A stretch of DNA of 64,000 bases, from NCBI GenBank assembly GCA_024742275.1, contig JANSYS010000007.1, positions 124,001 to 188,000 on the forward strand, read 5' to 3'. The number at the start of each line of letters is the position of its first letter. Position 1 is the first letter of the stretch. Source of the DNA: Alphaproteobacteria bacterium. GTDB lineage: Bacteria > Pseudomonadota > Alphaproteobacteria > Thalassobaculales > Thalassobaculaceae. Positions 36,670 to 46,602 of this stretch are shown one piece after another. The position numbers and the translations under genes were made by a program. The notes under the pieces are model-generated. The model saw nothing but the letters and a program-made list of their open reading frames with translations, searched no databases and was not told where the DNA came from.

Positions 36670-37809
36670 GTGCGGGGGCCATCATCGCGGGGAGACGTCG
36701 ATCCGTTTATCGTCATGCAGGTCATGGCGGCAGCAGCCGAGCGCGAGGCCGCGGGCGGCGACGTTCTGCACCTGGAGGTCGGACAGCCGTCAACCTCCGC
36801 GCCGAAGGGCGTTCTGGCCGCAACCCGCGCCGCCCTCGATACCAACCTGATCGGCTACACGCTCCCGCTCGGCCTGCCGGACCTTCGCCAGAGGATCGCG
36901 GGGCATTACCGGGATTGGTACGACGTCGACGTTCCGGCAGAACGTATCGCGGTAACGACGGGTTCGTCCGGCGGGTTCACTCTCGCCTTCCTGTCAGCCT
37001 TTGAGCACGGCGCGCGGGTGGCCCTAGCGTCTCCCGGATATCCGGCCTACCGGAACATTCTGAGCGCGCTGGGTGTAGACGTCGTGGACCTGCCGACAGA
37101 AGCCAACGATCGTTTCCAGCCGACCGTCGCGCGCCTGAACGACTCTGGCCCGTTGGATGGGGTGATCGTCGCGAGCCCGTCGAACCCGACCGGGACGATG
37201 CTCGACGCGCCGGCCATGAAGGCGATCGCGGATTGGTGCCGGACCAACGACGTGCGCTTGATCTCGGACGAGATCTACCACGGGATCAGCTTCGGGCACC
37301 GCTCCGTTTCCGCCCTCGAAAGCGCCCCGGACGCCCTGGTGATCAACAGTTTTTCCAAGTATTTCTCGATGACCGGTTGGCGGATTGGTTGGATGGTCGT
37401 ACCTCCGGACCTGATCGACGCGGTTGAACGGCTCGCTGCGAACTTCTTCATCTCACCGCCGACCCTGTCGCAAATCGGCGCCACCGCCGCCTTCGATTGC
37501 TACGATGAGGCACAGGCAAACGTGGCCCGCTACGCGCGGAATCGGGAGATTCTTCTGAACGACCTGCCGTCTGCGGGCCTAACCGATCTCGCGCCGGCCG
37601 ACGGGGCTTTCTACATCTACGCCAACGTCGCGCAGCACACCAACGACAGCGAGGACTTCTGCCGTCGCATGCTGGCTGAAATCGGCATCGCCTGCACGCC
37701 GGGCACCGACTTCGACCCCGCCCGCGGCCACGCAAGCATCCGGCTTTCTTTTGCCGGATCGGGAGAGGACATGGCCGAGGCGTGTCGACGGCTTAAGGGA
37801 TGGCTGTGA
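36670..37809 (+). CDS. class I/II pyridoxal-phosphate aminotransferase
   Basis: A 379-residue fold-type I aminotransferase. The PLP-binding Lys230 is in NSFSKYFSMTGWRIGW. Other signatures are ASPSNPTGTM, ISDEIYHGISF and the C-terminal RLSFAGSGEDM. It starts at GTG 3 nt after the GGT-like gene, so the two are probably co-translated. The amino-acid substrate cannot be read from the sequence; the coupling hints at use of an amino acid released by the neighbour. Confidence 0.92.
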   Translation: MRGPSSRGDVDPFIVMQVMAAAAEREAAGGDVLHLEVGQPSTSAPKGVLAATRAALDTNLIGYTLPLGLPDLRQRIAGHYRDWYDVDVPAERIAVTTGSSGGFTLAFLSAFEHGARVALASPGYPAYRNILSALGVDVVDLPTEANDRFQPTVARLNDSGPLDGVIVASPSNPTGTMLDAPAMKAIADWCRTNDVRLISDEIYHGISFGHRSVSALESAPDALVINSFSKYFSMTGWRIGWMVVPPDLIDAVERLAANFFISPPTLSQIGATAAFDCYDEAQANVARYARNREILLNDLPSAGLTDLAPADGAFYIYANVAQHTNDSEDFCRRMLAEIGIACTPGTDFDPARGHASIRLSFAGSGEDMAEACRRLKGWL

Positions 37810-37885
37810 GCGCCATCCCGGAGCATGGGTCGGACAGTCCGTTCACACGGCGATCATGGTCGCCGAAGCAATAGGGGCCAGCAGA

Positions 37886-37903
37886 CGGCACCATCCGGTG
37901 CCG
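37886..37903. terminator. hairpin between convergent aminotransferase and rne
   Basis: CGGCACC and GGTGCCG form a 7-bp stem around a 4-nt loop in the 112-nt gap between convergent genes. No T-run follows on either strand. Confidence 0.4.
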
Positions 37904-37921
37904 CCCGATTGCGCCGACGCC

Positions 37922-40786
37922 TTAACGGCGCCACCAACCCTTGCGCGGTTTCTCCACCGGCTTGTCGAGCGTCCGGACCTCGATCGGCACCGAACTTAGA
38001 TTCTGCGCCGCCGGTTCCGCCGTCTCAGTCGGTGCCTCGACTGCCGTACGGTCCTCGCCGACTTCGCCGCTCAGCGGCTCCTCAGCCGCAGGCCCCGTGT
38101 CCGGACTTTCCGCCACCGTTTCGGCGACGGGCGCCTCGGCCGCAGGCGTTTCAGCGGCCGGCGCTTCTGCCGCGGCATCTTCATCATCCGTCTTCTTTCG
38201 ACGGCGTGGGCGCTTGGCCGCAGGCTTCTTGGCCGGTTTAGCCGCTTTTGCCGGCTTCTCCGGTACGTCCTCCGCCGCAGTCCCTGCCCCAGTCTCCGCC
38301 GCAGTCTCCGCCGTCTCAGTTTCCGGCGTCGCGACCTCCGGAGCCGAAACGTTTTCTTCAGCCACATCCACGGTTTCTGTGGGAGCCGCGGGCACCTGAT
38401 CGGATGAGTTCTCTCCCAAGTCAGCCTGCTCCGACGTCACCTCGGCAACGGCGGCAGAGGCCGCGACGGCTGGCTCGCCAACAGCGTCCGAGGCGCGGGC
38501 ATCCTCGTCGCCGTCGTCATCGTCATCCGAGGTACCGGATCCGGACTCCTCCGATCCCTCTTCACCATCGCGCCGACGGCGCGACCTCCGGCGACCGCCG
38601 CGGCGCCCGCGCCGACGACGCTTGCGGCCGTCACCGGACTCGTCGTCATCGTCTCCGTCACCGCGCTCATCGCCGTCGGCGGCGGTTTCCTCGCCATCGC
38701 CCTCGGCATCCGAGTCGTCAGGCCGCTCGCCCCCGTCCTCGGATCGATCATCCGATCGCTCTTCTCCACGTTCGTCGCCGCGATCCTCCGGCCGACGGCG
38801 ACCTCCCCGGCGACGGCGGCGGGAGCGACCGCGCCCCTTGCGCTCCTCCTGCTCCTCGCGGGTCTCGTTATCGGCCTCGTCCTCGTCGTCCTCCACGAGA
38901 TCGGCCTCGTCCTCCTCGATCTCGGCGGCGTTGGCGGAGCCGGCGGCGACCGCGCTCTGGAATGCGGCCCGTTCGTCAGCTGTCTTCGGGCGCAGGCGCT
39001 CCAACCGATGATCCGGCGGCACCAGACTGTCGTCCTGCTCCAGGATGACCCGCGTGCCGTAACGCAGTTCGATCTCGGCCAGTCGATCGCGCTTCTGGTT
39101 CAGGATGTAGAGGGCGACCTGGGCCGGCACATGAACGGCGATCTCCGCCGCGCGATTGCGCAGCCCCTCCTCCTCGATGACGCGCAGAATATGCAACGCC
39201 GTGCTGTCGATGGAGCGGATGTAGCCCGATCCTTTACAGTGCGGACAGACCTGGGTGCTGGCCTCGACCAGAGAGGGCCGCAGGCGCTGGCGCGAGAGCT
39301 CCATGAGGCCGAAATGGCTGATCCGGCCGATCTGGATGCGCGCCCGGTCCGACTTCATCGCCTCCTTCATGCGGCGCTCGACCGCATGCTGGTTACGCGA
39401 CTCCTCCATATCGATGAAATCGATCACCACAAGACCGGCGAGGTCACGCAGGCGCAGCTGACGAGCCACCTCGTCGGCGGCCTCCAGATTCGTCTTGAGG
39501 GCCGTCTCCTCGATGTTCCGCTCAGACGTCGAGCGGCCCGAGTTGACGTCGATCGCGACCAGCGCCTCGGTCTGATTCATGACGATGTAGCCGCCGGACT
39601 TCAGCTCCACCACCGGACTGTGGATGGCGTCGAGTTGACTCTCCACCTGGAACCGGTGGAGCAGCGGAACGTGGGTGTCCTTGTAGCGCTTCACCCGCTT
39701 GGCATGGCTCGGGATCAGCGTTTTCATGAAGTCCTTGGCGATCCGGTAACCGTCATCGCCGTCGACCAGAACCTCGTCCAGATCGCGGGTGTAGAGGTCG
39801 CGGATCGACCGCTTGATCAGGTTAGCCTCCTCGTAGATCAGGCACGGAGCGGTGCTGTCTAGGGTGGTCTGACGGATCTCGTCCCACAGCCTCAGCAAAT
39901 ACTCGTAGTCCCGCTTGATCTCCGCCTTGGTCCGCTGCGAGCCGGCGGTACGGACGATGACCGCCATCCCCTCCGGCACGTCGAGACCCTCGACGATCTG
40001 CTTCAGCCGCTTGCGATCGCCCACATGGGTAATCTTTCGGCTCACCCCACCGCCCCGCGCGGTATTCGGCATCAGCACGCAATAGCGGCCGGCGAGCGAC
40101 AGATAGGTGGTGAGGGCAGCACCCTTGTTGCCACGCTCCTCCTTGACGACCTGCACCAGCATGATCTGGCGCCGGGCGACGACTTCCTGGATTTTGTAGC
40201 GGCGGTTGGAAGGCTTGCGCCGACGGCGCACCTCTTCCATCGCGTCGCCGCCGACGGTTTCGGGCCGTGCGCCCTTCTTGGTTTGGACCCGGACTTCTGC
40301 CGCCCGGGCCGGAACCTCGTCCCCGCTCTCCTCGGGCTCATCGTACTCGGTGTCGCTATCCCGGGCGTCGCTGGCGTCTCCAGCCGGCCCTTGGTCAGCG
40401 TCCTCCGAACCGTCCTGGTCCTCGCCCGACGTATCTTCGCCCGACGTGTCGTCGTCGGCACCGGACTCGTCATCGACGTCGTCGTCCTCGGCCATCGCTT
40501 CGGCCTGCTCCTCACGGAGCAGCGCCTCCCGATCCTCGATCGGGATGCGGTAGTAGTCGGGGTGAATTTCGGAGAAGGCGAGAAAGCCGTGGCGGTTGCC
40601 GCCGTACTCGACGAACGCCGCCTGAAGGGATGGCTCGACCCGGGTAACCCGGGCGAGATAGATATTCCCTTTAAGCTGCTTCTTTGATGCCGTCTCGAAG
40701 TCGAAGTCGTCGAGCTTGTTGCCGTCGACCACCACGACCCGGGTCTCTTCCGGGTGGGTGGCATCGATGAGCATACGCTTGGTCAT
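37922..40786 (-). CDS. rne: ribonuclease E
   Basis: The main mRNA-decay and rRNA/tRNA-processing endonuclease. The ATG at 40786 (GGAG upstream) begins MTKRMLIDATHPEETRVVVV; the frame opens earlier without similarity. The S1 domain is split by an acidic insertion (roughly residues 75-170, Asp/Glu/Ser-rich). The catalytic core has LVVIDFIDMEES with the magnesium-binding Asp, and the zinc-link cysteines Cys514 and Cys517 (CPHCKGSG). From about residue 630 the 954-residue protein is low-complexity: acidic tracts, Arg-rich blocks (RRRRRGGRR), and Ala/Glu/Pro repeats, the expected scaffold for degradosome partners and RNA. It ends RKGWWRR. Confidence 0.96.
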   Translation of the reverse strand: MTKRMLIDATHPEETRVVVVDGNKLDDFDFETASKKQLKGNIYLARVTRVEPSLQAAFVEYGGNRHGFLAFSEIHPDYYRIPIEDREALLREEQAEAMAEDDDVDDESGADDDTSGEDTSGEDQDGSEDADQGPAGDASDARDSDTEYDEPEESGDEVPARAAEVRVQTKKGARPETVGGDAMEEVRRRRKPSNRRYKIQEVVARRQIMLVQVVKEERGNKGAALTTYLSLAGRYCVLMPNTARGGGVSRKITHVGDRKRLKQIVEGLDVPEGMAVIVRTAGSQRTKAEIKRDYEYLLRLWDEIRQTTLDSTAPCLIYEEANLIKRSIRDLYTRDLDEVLVDGDDGYRIAKDFMKTLIPSHAKRVKRYKDTHVPLLHRFQVESQLDAIHSPVVELKSGGYIVMNQTEALVAIDVNSGRSTSERNIEETALKTNLEAADEVARQLRLRDLAGLVVIDFIDMEESRNQHAVERRMKEAMKSDRARIQIGRISHFGLMELSRQRLRPSLVEASTQVCPHCKGSGYIRSIDSTALHILRVIEEEGLRNRAAEIAVHVPAQVALYILNQKRDRLAEIELRYGTRVILEQDDSLVPPDHRLERLRPKTADERAAFQSAVAAGSANAAEIEEDEADLVEDDEDEADNETREEQEERKGRGRSRRRRRGGRRRPEDRGDERGEERSDDRSEDGGERPDDSDAEGDGEETAADGDERGDGDDDDESGDGRKRRRRGRRGGRRRSRRRRDGEEGSEESGSGTSDDDDDGDEDARASDAVGEPAVAASAAVAEVTSEQADLGENSSDQVPAAPTETVDVAEENVSAPEVATPETETAETAAETGAGTAAEDVPEKPAKAAKPAKKPAAKRPRRRKKTDDEDAAAEAPAAETPAAEAPVAETVAESPDTGPAAEEPLSGEVGEDRTAVEAPTETAEPAAQNLSSVPIEVRTLDKPVEKPRKGWWRR

Positions 40787-41404
40787 GTGTCGATGTCTCC
40801 GTGTCGCGCCGCAACGACCGCAAGCGTGGCTGCGGTCCCGCGCGGTCGGCGACGCGGAACGGCGTCGGCCCAGGCGCGGAGAGTAACGGCGCGGTTTGTA
40901 ACGTCGGCGTACCTGCGGCACGCCGGATGCGGTCGAAGGAACAAGCCTCGGTGGGATCGGACACGGCGCCGCGACCCTCACACGCCCCGGGGGCGGGAAG
41001 GAGTCGGGTTGCCGCGGGCGACATGACGGTCGCCGTCGTCGGACTGTTCCAAGTTGCAGGTCTCACGTCGGTCGGTCCTGCGCGGGGACGGAGACAAGGA
41101 TTCGCTCCGGGCCCGAAATCGATAAAAGTCTCGCGTATCCTCGTAACCCTTTGGCCTAAAAAGGCGCGCACGAATCCGCACACGGTCTTCGAGGACGAAT
41201 GCACCATACTGTTCCAGGCGCATACTAACAATCCAAAACTTCCGAGCCGCTCGATTTGCCCGCGGTTTCCGCCCGGCCCCCATCGGAAATTGAGGGACAA
41301 CTGGAATTTAGCTTCCTAGAAGCATGAAATTAATTGGAATTATTGCCTTTGCGCTTCGCCTTGGCTAAACTGGTGGGGCTTTCAATCGGATCGGGGGGCA
41401 GGGA
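40787..41404. other. intergenic region between divergent rne and amiC
   Basis: 618 nt without a convincing gene. The rne side may be a long untranslated leader, as RNase E genes often have for autoregulation; a hairpin CGGCGT/ACGCCG spans 40905-40925. The amiC side is more AT-rich and holds a promoter candidate at 41343-41371. Open frames here are Arg-rich in both directions and have no family signature. Confidence 0.5.
41343..41371 (+). promoter_or_regulatory. sigma70-type promoter candidate for amiC
   Basis: TTGCCT and TAAACT separated by exactly 17 nt, in the most AT-rich part of the intergenic region. Transcription would begin near 41378, about 27 nt before the first ATG of the amidase gene. 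Confidence 0.5.
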
Positions 41405-42673
41405 ATGTCGGGATGCGCGATCAGGTCGACCCGGCGGTATGGCGGGGCGGCTATGGATGCGCTTCGGTTCTGCCTGCTCGCGTTGGCAGCGGTCGTGACC
41501 GTTATCGCAACGGCGCTTCCGGCCTTCGCCGTCGATCTTCCCGTCGTGTCGAACCTACGGGTCGGAACCCACCCCGACAAAGTCCGCATCGTCCTGGACA
41601 TGGACCAGCGGGTGGATTTCTCCATCTTCCTGTTGCCCGATCCGTATCGGGTCGTGATCGACGTGCCGGAAGTGGCGTTTCGCCTCCCTGAAACCACCAC
41701 CGACCGGACGATCGGCCCCGTGGCCGGCTGGCGCTACGGTCAGTTCCGCGCCGGAACGTCGCGCGTCGTCATCGACGCGAGCAGCCCGGTCCAGGTCAAA
41801 TCGGCGTTCGTCCTGCCTCCGTCGGGCGCCCAACAGTATCGGCTGGTTATCGACCTCGTCCCCAGCACGCGCGATGCGTTCCTCACGGACTCCGACGCAT
41901 CGATCAAGCGGCACGTCGCCCTCAGCGCCCCACGAATCTCCCCTCCGCCCGCCGCGCCGGCGCCCCTGCCGACCTCGGACGACCGATTGACCATCGTGAT
42001 CGATGCCGGCCATGGCGGCGTTGACCCCGGCGCCATCGGGCATGAAGGGGCATATGAAAAGGACATCGTCCTGGCCGCAGCCCGCACCCTGAAGGAATCG
42101 CTGGAGGCGACCGGACGATACAAGGCCGTCCTGACCCGCGAGGACGACAGCTTCATACGCCTGCGCGAGCGTATCGCGATCGCCCGGCGGGTGGACGCCG
42201 ACCTGTTCCTCTCCCTCCATGCGGACTCGATCGGCGACGCTTCGCTCCGCGGTCTTTCCGTCTACACACTCTCGGAGAATGCCTCGGACAAGGAGGCGGA
42301 GGCGCTGGCGACCAGCGAGAACAAGGCCGATATCGTCGCCGGTATCGACCTGTCCCATCAGGAGCCCGAGGTCACCAACATCCTTATCGACCTGGCCCAA
42401 CGCCGAACCATGAACTATTCGGCCCGTCTCGCCGGCTATGTCGTGCGCGAGATGGAGCGTGAGACCAAGCTGCTGGGTCGCCCGCACCGGTTTGCCGGTT
42501 TTGCCGTTCTCAAGGCGCCGGATGTCCCGTCGATCCTCGTGGAACTCGGTTTCCTGTCGAACCGCGAGGACAACAAGCGACTGCAGGATCCGGCCTACCG
42601 TCGCAAGGTCGCCGCCGGCCTTACCCGCGCCATCGACAGGTATTTCCAGGGCGTCCAGGCGGCCTTCCGCTAG
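41405..42673 (+). CDS. amiC: N-acetylmuramoyl-L-alanine amidase (AmiC type)
   Basis: A periplasmic cell-wall amidase that cuts the bond between MurNAc and the stem peptide, needed for daughter-cell separation. The signal sequence is [20 protein letters not shown], followed by an AMIN domain (about residues 40-150) for localisation, a proline-rich linker, and the Amidase_3 domain with [15 protein letters not shown] (first zinc His), a Glu in [18 protein letters not shown] (second His) and the catalytic Glu in [10 protein letters not shown]. The ATG at 41405 follows a purine-rich GGGGGCAGGGA; the ATG at 41453 gives a more typical signal peptide. The stop overlaps the hppD stop tail to tail. Confidence 0.93.
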   Translation: MSGCAIRSTRRYGGAAMDALRFCLLALAAVVTVIATALPAFAVDLPVVSNLRVGTHPDKVRIVLDMDQRVDFSIFLLPDPYRVVIDVPEVAFRLPETTTDRTIGPVAGWRYGQFRAGTSRVVIDASSPVQVKSAFVLPPSGAQQYRLVIDLVPSTRDAFLTDSDASIKRHVALSAPRISPPPAAPAPLPTSDDRLTIVIDAGHGGVDPGAIGHEGAYEKDIVLAAARTLKESLEATGRYKAVLTREDDSFIRLRERIAIARRVDADLFLSLHADSIGDASLRGLSVYTLSENASDKEAEALATSENKADIVAGIDLSHQEPEVTNILIDLAQRRTMNYSARLAGYVVREMERETKLLGRPHRFAGFAVLKAPDVPSILVELGFLSNREDNKRLQDPAYRRKVAAGLTRAIDRYFQGVQAAFR

Positions 42674-43767
42674 GCCTGCGCTTTCAGCACCCCGCGGTTA
42701 ATCTGATCCTGCTCGATGCTCTCGAACAGCGCTTTGAAGTTGCCCTCGCCGAAGCCCTCGTCGCCCTTGCGCTGGATCAGTTCGAAGAAGATCGGGCCGA
42801 TCACCGTGTTGGTGAAGATCTGCAGCAGCAACCCGCTGTCCTCGGTCGGCGCGCCGTCGATCAGGATGCCCCGCGACTTGAGCGCGTCGATATCCTCGCC
42901 GTGATTCGGCAAGCGGCCGTCGAGCATCTCGTAGTAGGTCGCCGGCGGCGGCGCCATGAACTTCATGCCGAGTCCGCGCAGACCGTCGACGGCGGCATAG
43001 ATGTCGTCGGTCCCCATGGCGATGTGCTGGATTCCCTCGCCCTTGTACTGGTCGAGATACTCCGCGATCTGGCTCTTGTCGTCAGAGCTCTCGTTGATCG
43101 GAATGCGGATCTTGCCGCACGGGCTCGTCATGGCCCTGGACTTGAGGCCGGTAAGCTTGCCCTCGATGTCGAAGTAGCGGATCTCGCGGAAATTGAAGAG
43201 CGTCTCGTAGAAGCTGCCCCAGACGTCCATCCGGCCCATGTGAACGTTGTGGGTCAGGTGGTCGATATAGGTGAGGCCGACGCCGGCCGGATCCTGCTCC
43301 TCCCCGTCGATCGGCACGAAATCGACGTCGTAGATCGAACGCTCGCCGTAGCGGTCGACCAGATAGATCAGGCTGTCGCCGATGCCGTGGATCGCCGGGA
43401 TATTCAGTTCCATCGGCCCCACCTTACCCTCGAACGGCTTGGCGCCAAGCTTCACCGCCCGCTCGAAGGCGGCCGCCGCATTCTTGACCCGGAAGGCGAT
43501 CGCGCAGCAGGACGGACCGTGAACCTTGGCGAACGCCTGCGCGAAGCTGTCCGGCTCACCGTTGACGATGAAGTTGACGCCGCCCTGCCGATACAGGGTG
43601 ACGTTCTTCGAGCGGTGCTTCGCGACCGCCCGGAAGCCCATGGCGGTGAACAGCTTCTCCAGATCCGCCGTATCCGGGGCCGTGTACTCCACGAACTCAA
43701 ACCCGTCGGTGGCCATCGGATTTTCCGGCGTACCCTCGGGAACGGGAGGAAGGGTTGTAGTGGCCAT
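42670..43767 (-). CDS. hppD: 4-hydroxyphenylpyruvate dioxygenase
   Basis: Converts 4-hydroxyphenylpyruvate to homogentisate in tyrosine breakdown. The ATG at 43767 is fixed by AGGAGG six nt or less upstream; the frame opens 30 nt earlier. The 365 residues contain the three iron ligands: His in [13 protein letters not shown], His in [13 protein letters not shown] and Glu in FFELIQRKG. The later homogentisate genes (hmgA, fahA) are not in the window. A divergent MarR gene and a palindrome at 43831 suggest local control. Confidence 0.96.
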   Translation of the reverse strand: MATTTLPPVPEGTPENPMATDGFEFVEYTAPDTADLEKLFTAMGFRAVAKHRSKNVTLYRQGGVNFIVNGEPDSFAQAFAKVHGPSCCAIAFRVKNAAAAFERAVKLGAKPFEGKVGPMELNIPAIHGIGDSLIYLVDRYGERSIYDVDFVPIDGEEQDPAGVGLTYIDHLTHNVHMGRMDVWGSFYETLFNFREIRYFDIEGKLTGLKSRAMTSPCGKIRIPINESSDDKSQIAEYLDQYKGEGIQHIAMGTDDIYAAVDGLRGLGMKFMAPPPATYYEMLDGRLPNHGEDIDALKSRGILIDGAPTEDSGLLLQIFTNTVIGPIFFELIQRKGDEGFGEGNFKALFESIEQDQINRGVLKAQA

Positions 43768-43830
43768 GGATACCTCCTGACTTTCGCAAACGGACAACGC
43801 GCCGGTCGCAGCGCGCCGACGAACGTGTTA

Positions 43831-43844
43831 GTTACATATGTAAC
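43831..43844. promoter_or_regulatory. 14-bp palindrome, likely MarR operator
   Basis: GTTACATATGTAAC is a perfect palindrome in the 135-nt space between divergent hppD and the MarR gene, 64 nt upstream of the hppD start. Two further flanking positions on each side also pair (TT on the left with AA on the right). Size and symmetry suit a MarR dimer. A second short palindrome, CCGATATCGG, is at 43879-43888, near the MarR start. Confidence 0.7.
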
Positions 43845-43902
43845 AAATGAGTCGATTGGTTGCAACTGAAACCATATACCGATATCGGACCGGAAACACG
43901 CC

Positions 43903-44376
43903 ATGCCCGACAGCCCGCCCTCGACGACAGACGCACCGCTCATGCTCGACAGGTTCCTGCCCTACCGGCTGGCGGTGCTGGCGAATACGGTGTCCAAGGG
44001 CATCGCCCGGCTCTACGCTGAGCGTTTCGGGATCACCATTCCGGAGTGGCGGATTCTGGCGATCCTTGGAGCGTTCGGTCCGGCAACGGCCTCGGAAATT
44101 CAGGGGCGATCCGCGATGGACAAGGTACAGGTGAGCCGGGCAATCGCGCGCTTGACGGAAGCGGCCCTGATCCAGCGCACGGTCGATCCCGACGATCGGC
44201 GGCGCCAGACCATCGCAATGACGGCGGAGGGCGAGCGGGTCTACCGCGAGATCGTCCCGCTGGCCCGGTCGCGGGAGGCCGCGCTGCTGGAGGGGTTCAC
44301 ACCTGAAGAGCGGGAGATGCTGGACAGACTGCTGGACCGCCTGCAGACCCGGGCGGCGGCTGAGGAAATTCCTTAA
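43903..44376 (+). CDS. MarR-family transcription regulator
   Basis: A 157-residue winged-helix regulator: TIPEWRILAILGAFGPATASEIQ then MDKVQVSRAIARLTEAALIQ as recognition helix, and the wing DPDDRRRQTIAMT. Helices at both ends would form the dimer. It diverges from hppD with a palindrome between them, so it probably represses or activates hppD in response to an aromatic ligand, as HpaR/HpdR-like regulators do. Confidence 0.9.
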   Translation: MPDSPPSTTDAPLMLDRFLPYRLAVLANTVSKGIARLYAERFGITIPEWRILAILGAFGPATASEIQGRSAMDKVQVSRAIARLTEAALIQRTVDPDDRRRQTIAMTAEGERVYREIVPLARSREAALLEGFTPEEREMLDRLLDRLQTRAAAEEIP

Positions 44377-44385
44377 TCCAGATCA

Positions 44386-44409
44386 CATTCCGGATTTTTT
44401 CGCGGAATG
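44386..44409. terminator. hairpin between convergent MarR and FAD-oxidase genes
   Basis: CATTCCG and CGGAATG form a 7-bp stem with a T-rich 10-nt loop, 10 nt after the MarR stop and in the gap between convergent genes. A moderate terminator candidate. Confidence 0.4.
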
Positions 44410-44437
44410 CTGATTGAATGCCCGAGCAATCGCGCCA

Positions 44438-45547
44438 TTACGCGATCATCTCCGCCACATGGTCGGCGATCGCCAGGCTGGACGTCACCCCCGGGCTCTC
44501 GATGCCGAACAGGTTCACCAGACCCGGCACGCCGTGATCTGCCGGGCCTTGAACCATGAAGTCGACCGCGGGTGTGCCGGGCGCCTGGATCTTTGGGCGG
44601 ATGCCGGCATAGCCCGGCTGCAAGGCCCCGTCCGGCAGGCCCGGCCAGTACTTGCGGATGGCGGCGTAGAAACTGTCGGAGCGGCGCGGGTCGACGTCGT
44701 AGTTGATCTCGTCGATCCACTCCACATCCGGACCGAACCGGGCCTGGCCGCCGAGATCGAGGGTCAGATGGATGCCCAGCCCCGCCTGCTCCGGGGCCGG
44801 GTAGATCAGGTGGGTGAAGGGTGCGCGCACGCCGGACAGCGAGTAGTAGTTGCCCTTGCAGTAGAAGTGCGGCGGCACCTTGTCGGCCGGGAAGCCCATC
44901 AGGCTGGCGGCCAGCGGCTGGGCGTGCAGGCCGCCGGCGTTCACCACGGTCTTCGCCTTGAGCAGCATCGGATCCGCGCCGCCGACGGCGATCTCGATGC
45001 CCTCCTCGCCGACCTTGCCGCCGGCGACCGGGGCATGGAAGGCGATCATGCCACCCCGTTCCTCGGCATCGCCCTGGAGGGCGAGCATATAGGAATGGCT
45101 ATCCAGAACGCCGGTCGACGGCGACCAGAGCGCGGTGACGCAGCGCAGCTCAGGCTCCATCGCGGCGACTTCGTTGTGAGATTTGAACTCAAGATCGGTC
45201 ACGTTCGCCTTCACCGCGCGATCCTGAATCTGCTGCAACGCGGGGAGCTGATCCTCGGCTGTCGCCACGATCAGCTTGCCGAGCTGCTTGTACGGCACGC
45301 CGTGTTCGTCGAGATAGCGGTAGAGCTTGTGCTTCCCCTCGACACAGAACTTCGCCTTCAGCGAGCCCGGCGGGTAGTAGATCCCGGCATGGATCACCTC
45401 GGAGTGGCGCGAACTGGTCTCGGTGCCGATTGCCTCGGCGGCCTCGAGGATCAGCACCTCGCGCCCGGCCAACGCCAGAGCCCTGGCCACCGCGAGGCCG
45501 ACCACGCCCGCACCGATGACGACCGCATCGACCTGTTCCGCACTCAT
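44438..45547 (-). CDS. FAD-dependent oxidoreductase (DAO family, L-2-hydroxyglutarate oxidase-like)
   Basis: A 369-residue flavoprotein. The Rossmann FAD motif is [21 protein letters not shown] at the N-terminus, followed by [21 protein letters not shown], the signature of the LhgO/L2HGDH group, and the C-terminal [20 protein letters not shown]. It would oxidise a 2-hydroxy acid. The ATG at 45547 overlaps the stop of the upstream dehydrogenase gene by 4 nt; the apparent extension beyond that is out-of-frame reading of its neighbour. Confidence 0.88.
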   Translation of the reverse strand: MSAEQVDAVVIGAGVVGLAVARALALAGREVLILEAAEAIGTETSSRHSEVIHAGIYYPPGSLKAKFCVEGKHKLYRYLDEHGVPYKQLGKLIVATAEDQLPALQQIQDRAVKANVTDLEFKSHNEVAAMEPELRCVTALWSPSTGVLDSHSYMLALQGDAEERGGMIAFHAPVAGGKVGEEGIEIAVGGADPMLLKAKTVVNAGGLHAQPLAASLMGFPADKVPPHFYCKGNYYSLSGVRAPFTHLIYPAPEQAGLGIHLTLDLGGQARFGPDVEWIDEINYDVDPRRSDSFYAAIRKYWPGLPDGALQPGYAGIRPKIQAPGTPAVDFMVQGPADHGVPGLVNLFGIESPGVTSSLAIADHVAEMIA

Positions 45548-46449
45548 TTCCCAGCTCCCTCCAGACCACCGAGTTCCGCCATCACGTCGACCAGAAGTGG
45601 GACATGCTTCTCGCCGTGCCCGGTCGAGCACGCCAGCGTGTAGAGTTGCAGCGCCGCAGATCCGAAGGGAGAGGGCAGCCCGGCCTCGGCGGCGATATCG
45701 GTGTAGTAGCCGACGTCCTTGCGAGCATTCGCCATGGCAAACTGGAGCCCCGAGGCGTCGCCGTCGACGGCATAGGCCATGATCTTCTGGAACATGCCGG
45801 AATTCACCGCTCCGGCGGACACCACCTCGCGCAGCTTGCCGAGATCGACCCCGGCCGCCCGCGCCGTGGTCGCCGCTTCTGCGATCAGAGCCGACATGGA
45901 CATGCTCATGAAGTTGTTGATCAGCTTGAGCGCATGGGCCGCGCCCAGCGGACCGATATGGAAGATGTTGCGGGCATAGCACTCCAATACCGGCCGCGCT
46001 TTCTCGACCAGAGGATCGGGACCGCCGATCAGGACGTTAAGCGTTCCCTCCATCGCCTCCTTCGGCGTCATCGTCATCGGCGCGTCGATCAGGTCGATCC
46101 CCTTTTCCGCCAGTGCCGCCGCTACGCGTCGGGTGGAAGCCGGTTCCGCCGTGCTGGTGTCCAGCACCAGGGTTCCCGGCCCGGCTCCCTCGACGATCCC
46201 GTCGGCGCCAAGGCAGACCTGCTCGACCACCCGGCTGTTAGGCAGGCACAGAACGACAATGTCGGATGCGGCGGCAAGGTCCTTGGCGGTCGGGGCTTCC
46301 GCCGCCCCTTCCGCCTTGAGTGCCTCCACCGGCCCGCGGTTGCTGTGACCCAGGACGGTCAGAGGATATCCCTTGGCCAGGATGTTGCCGGCCATACCCC
46401 GGCCCATCAGGCCGACGCCGGCAAAGCCGACCTTCGGTCGATCGGTCAT
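45544..46449 (-). CDS. 3-hydroxyisobutyrate dehydrogenase-family oxidoreductase
   Basis: A 301-residue NAD(P)-dependent beta-hydroxyacid dehydrogenase. The nucleotide motif is [21 protein letters not shown], the substrate loop lies in [22 protein letters not shown], and the catalytic Lys is in [12 protein letters not shown]. The ATG at 46449 is preferred because GGGAGG lies 8 nt upstream; an ATG at 46455 is only 2 nt from it. Probably co-translated with the FAD oxidase downstream. Substrates in the family include 3-hydroxyisobutyrate, tartronate semialdehyde and succinic semialdehyde. Confidence 0.9.
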   Translation of the reverse strand: MTDRPKVGFAGVGLMGRGMAGNILAKGYPLTVLGHSNRGPVEALKAEGAAEAPTAKDLAAASDIVVLCLPNSRVVEQVCLGADGIVEGAGPGTLVLDTSTAEPASTRRVAAALAEKGIDLIDAPMTMTPKEAMEGTLNVLIGGPDPLVEKARPVLECYARNIFHIGPLGAAHALKLINNFMSMSMSALIAEAATTARAAGVDLGKLREVVSAGAVNSGMFQKIMAYAVDGDASGLQFAMANARKDVGYYTDIAAEAGLPSPFGSAALQLYTLACSTGHGEKHVPLLVDVMAELGGLEGAGK

Positions 46450-46602
46450 TCTCATTTCCTCCCAAAGGCTCTTCCCTCTTCGCATAGCCGATTGTCGCCC
46501 CGCCCTCCAACCCCTGGTTTGCGCAGAACGCGGATTGACCGGACTCCTATCGGCGGGCTGCAATCCTTTCAAAACCAGACAAGAACCACGTGGGAGGAAG
46601 GA

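Noticed and set aside
38050-38900. Repetitive sequence inside rne that could look like a repeat array
   Set aside because: The repeats encode the acidic, Arg-rich and Ala/Pro tracts of the RNase E C-terminus in one continuous frame; there are no CRISPR-like spacers.
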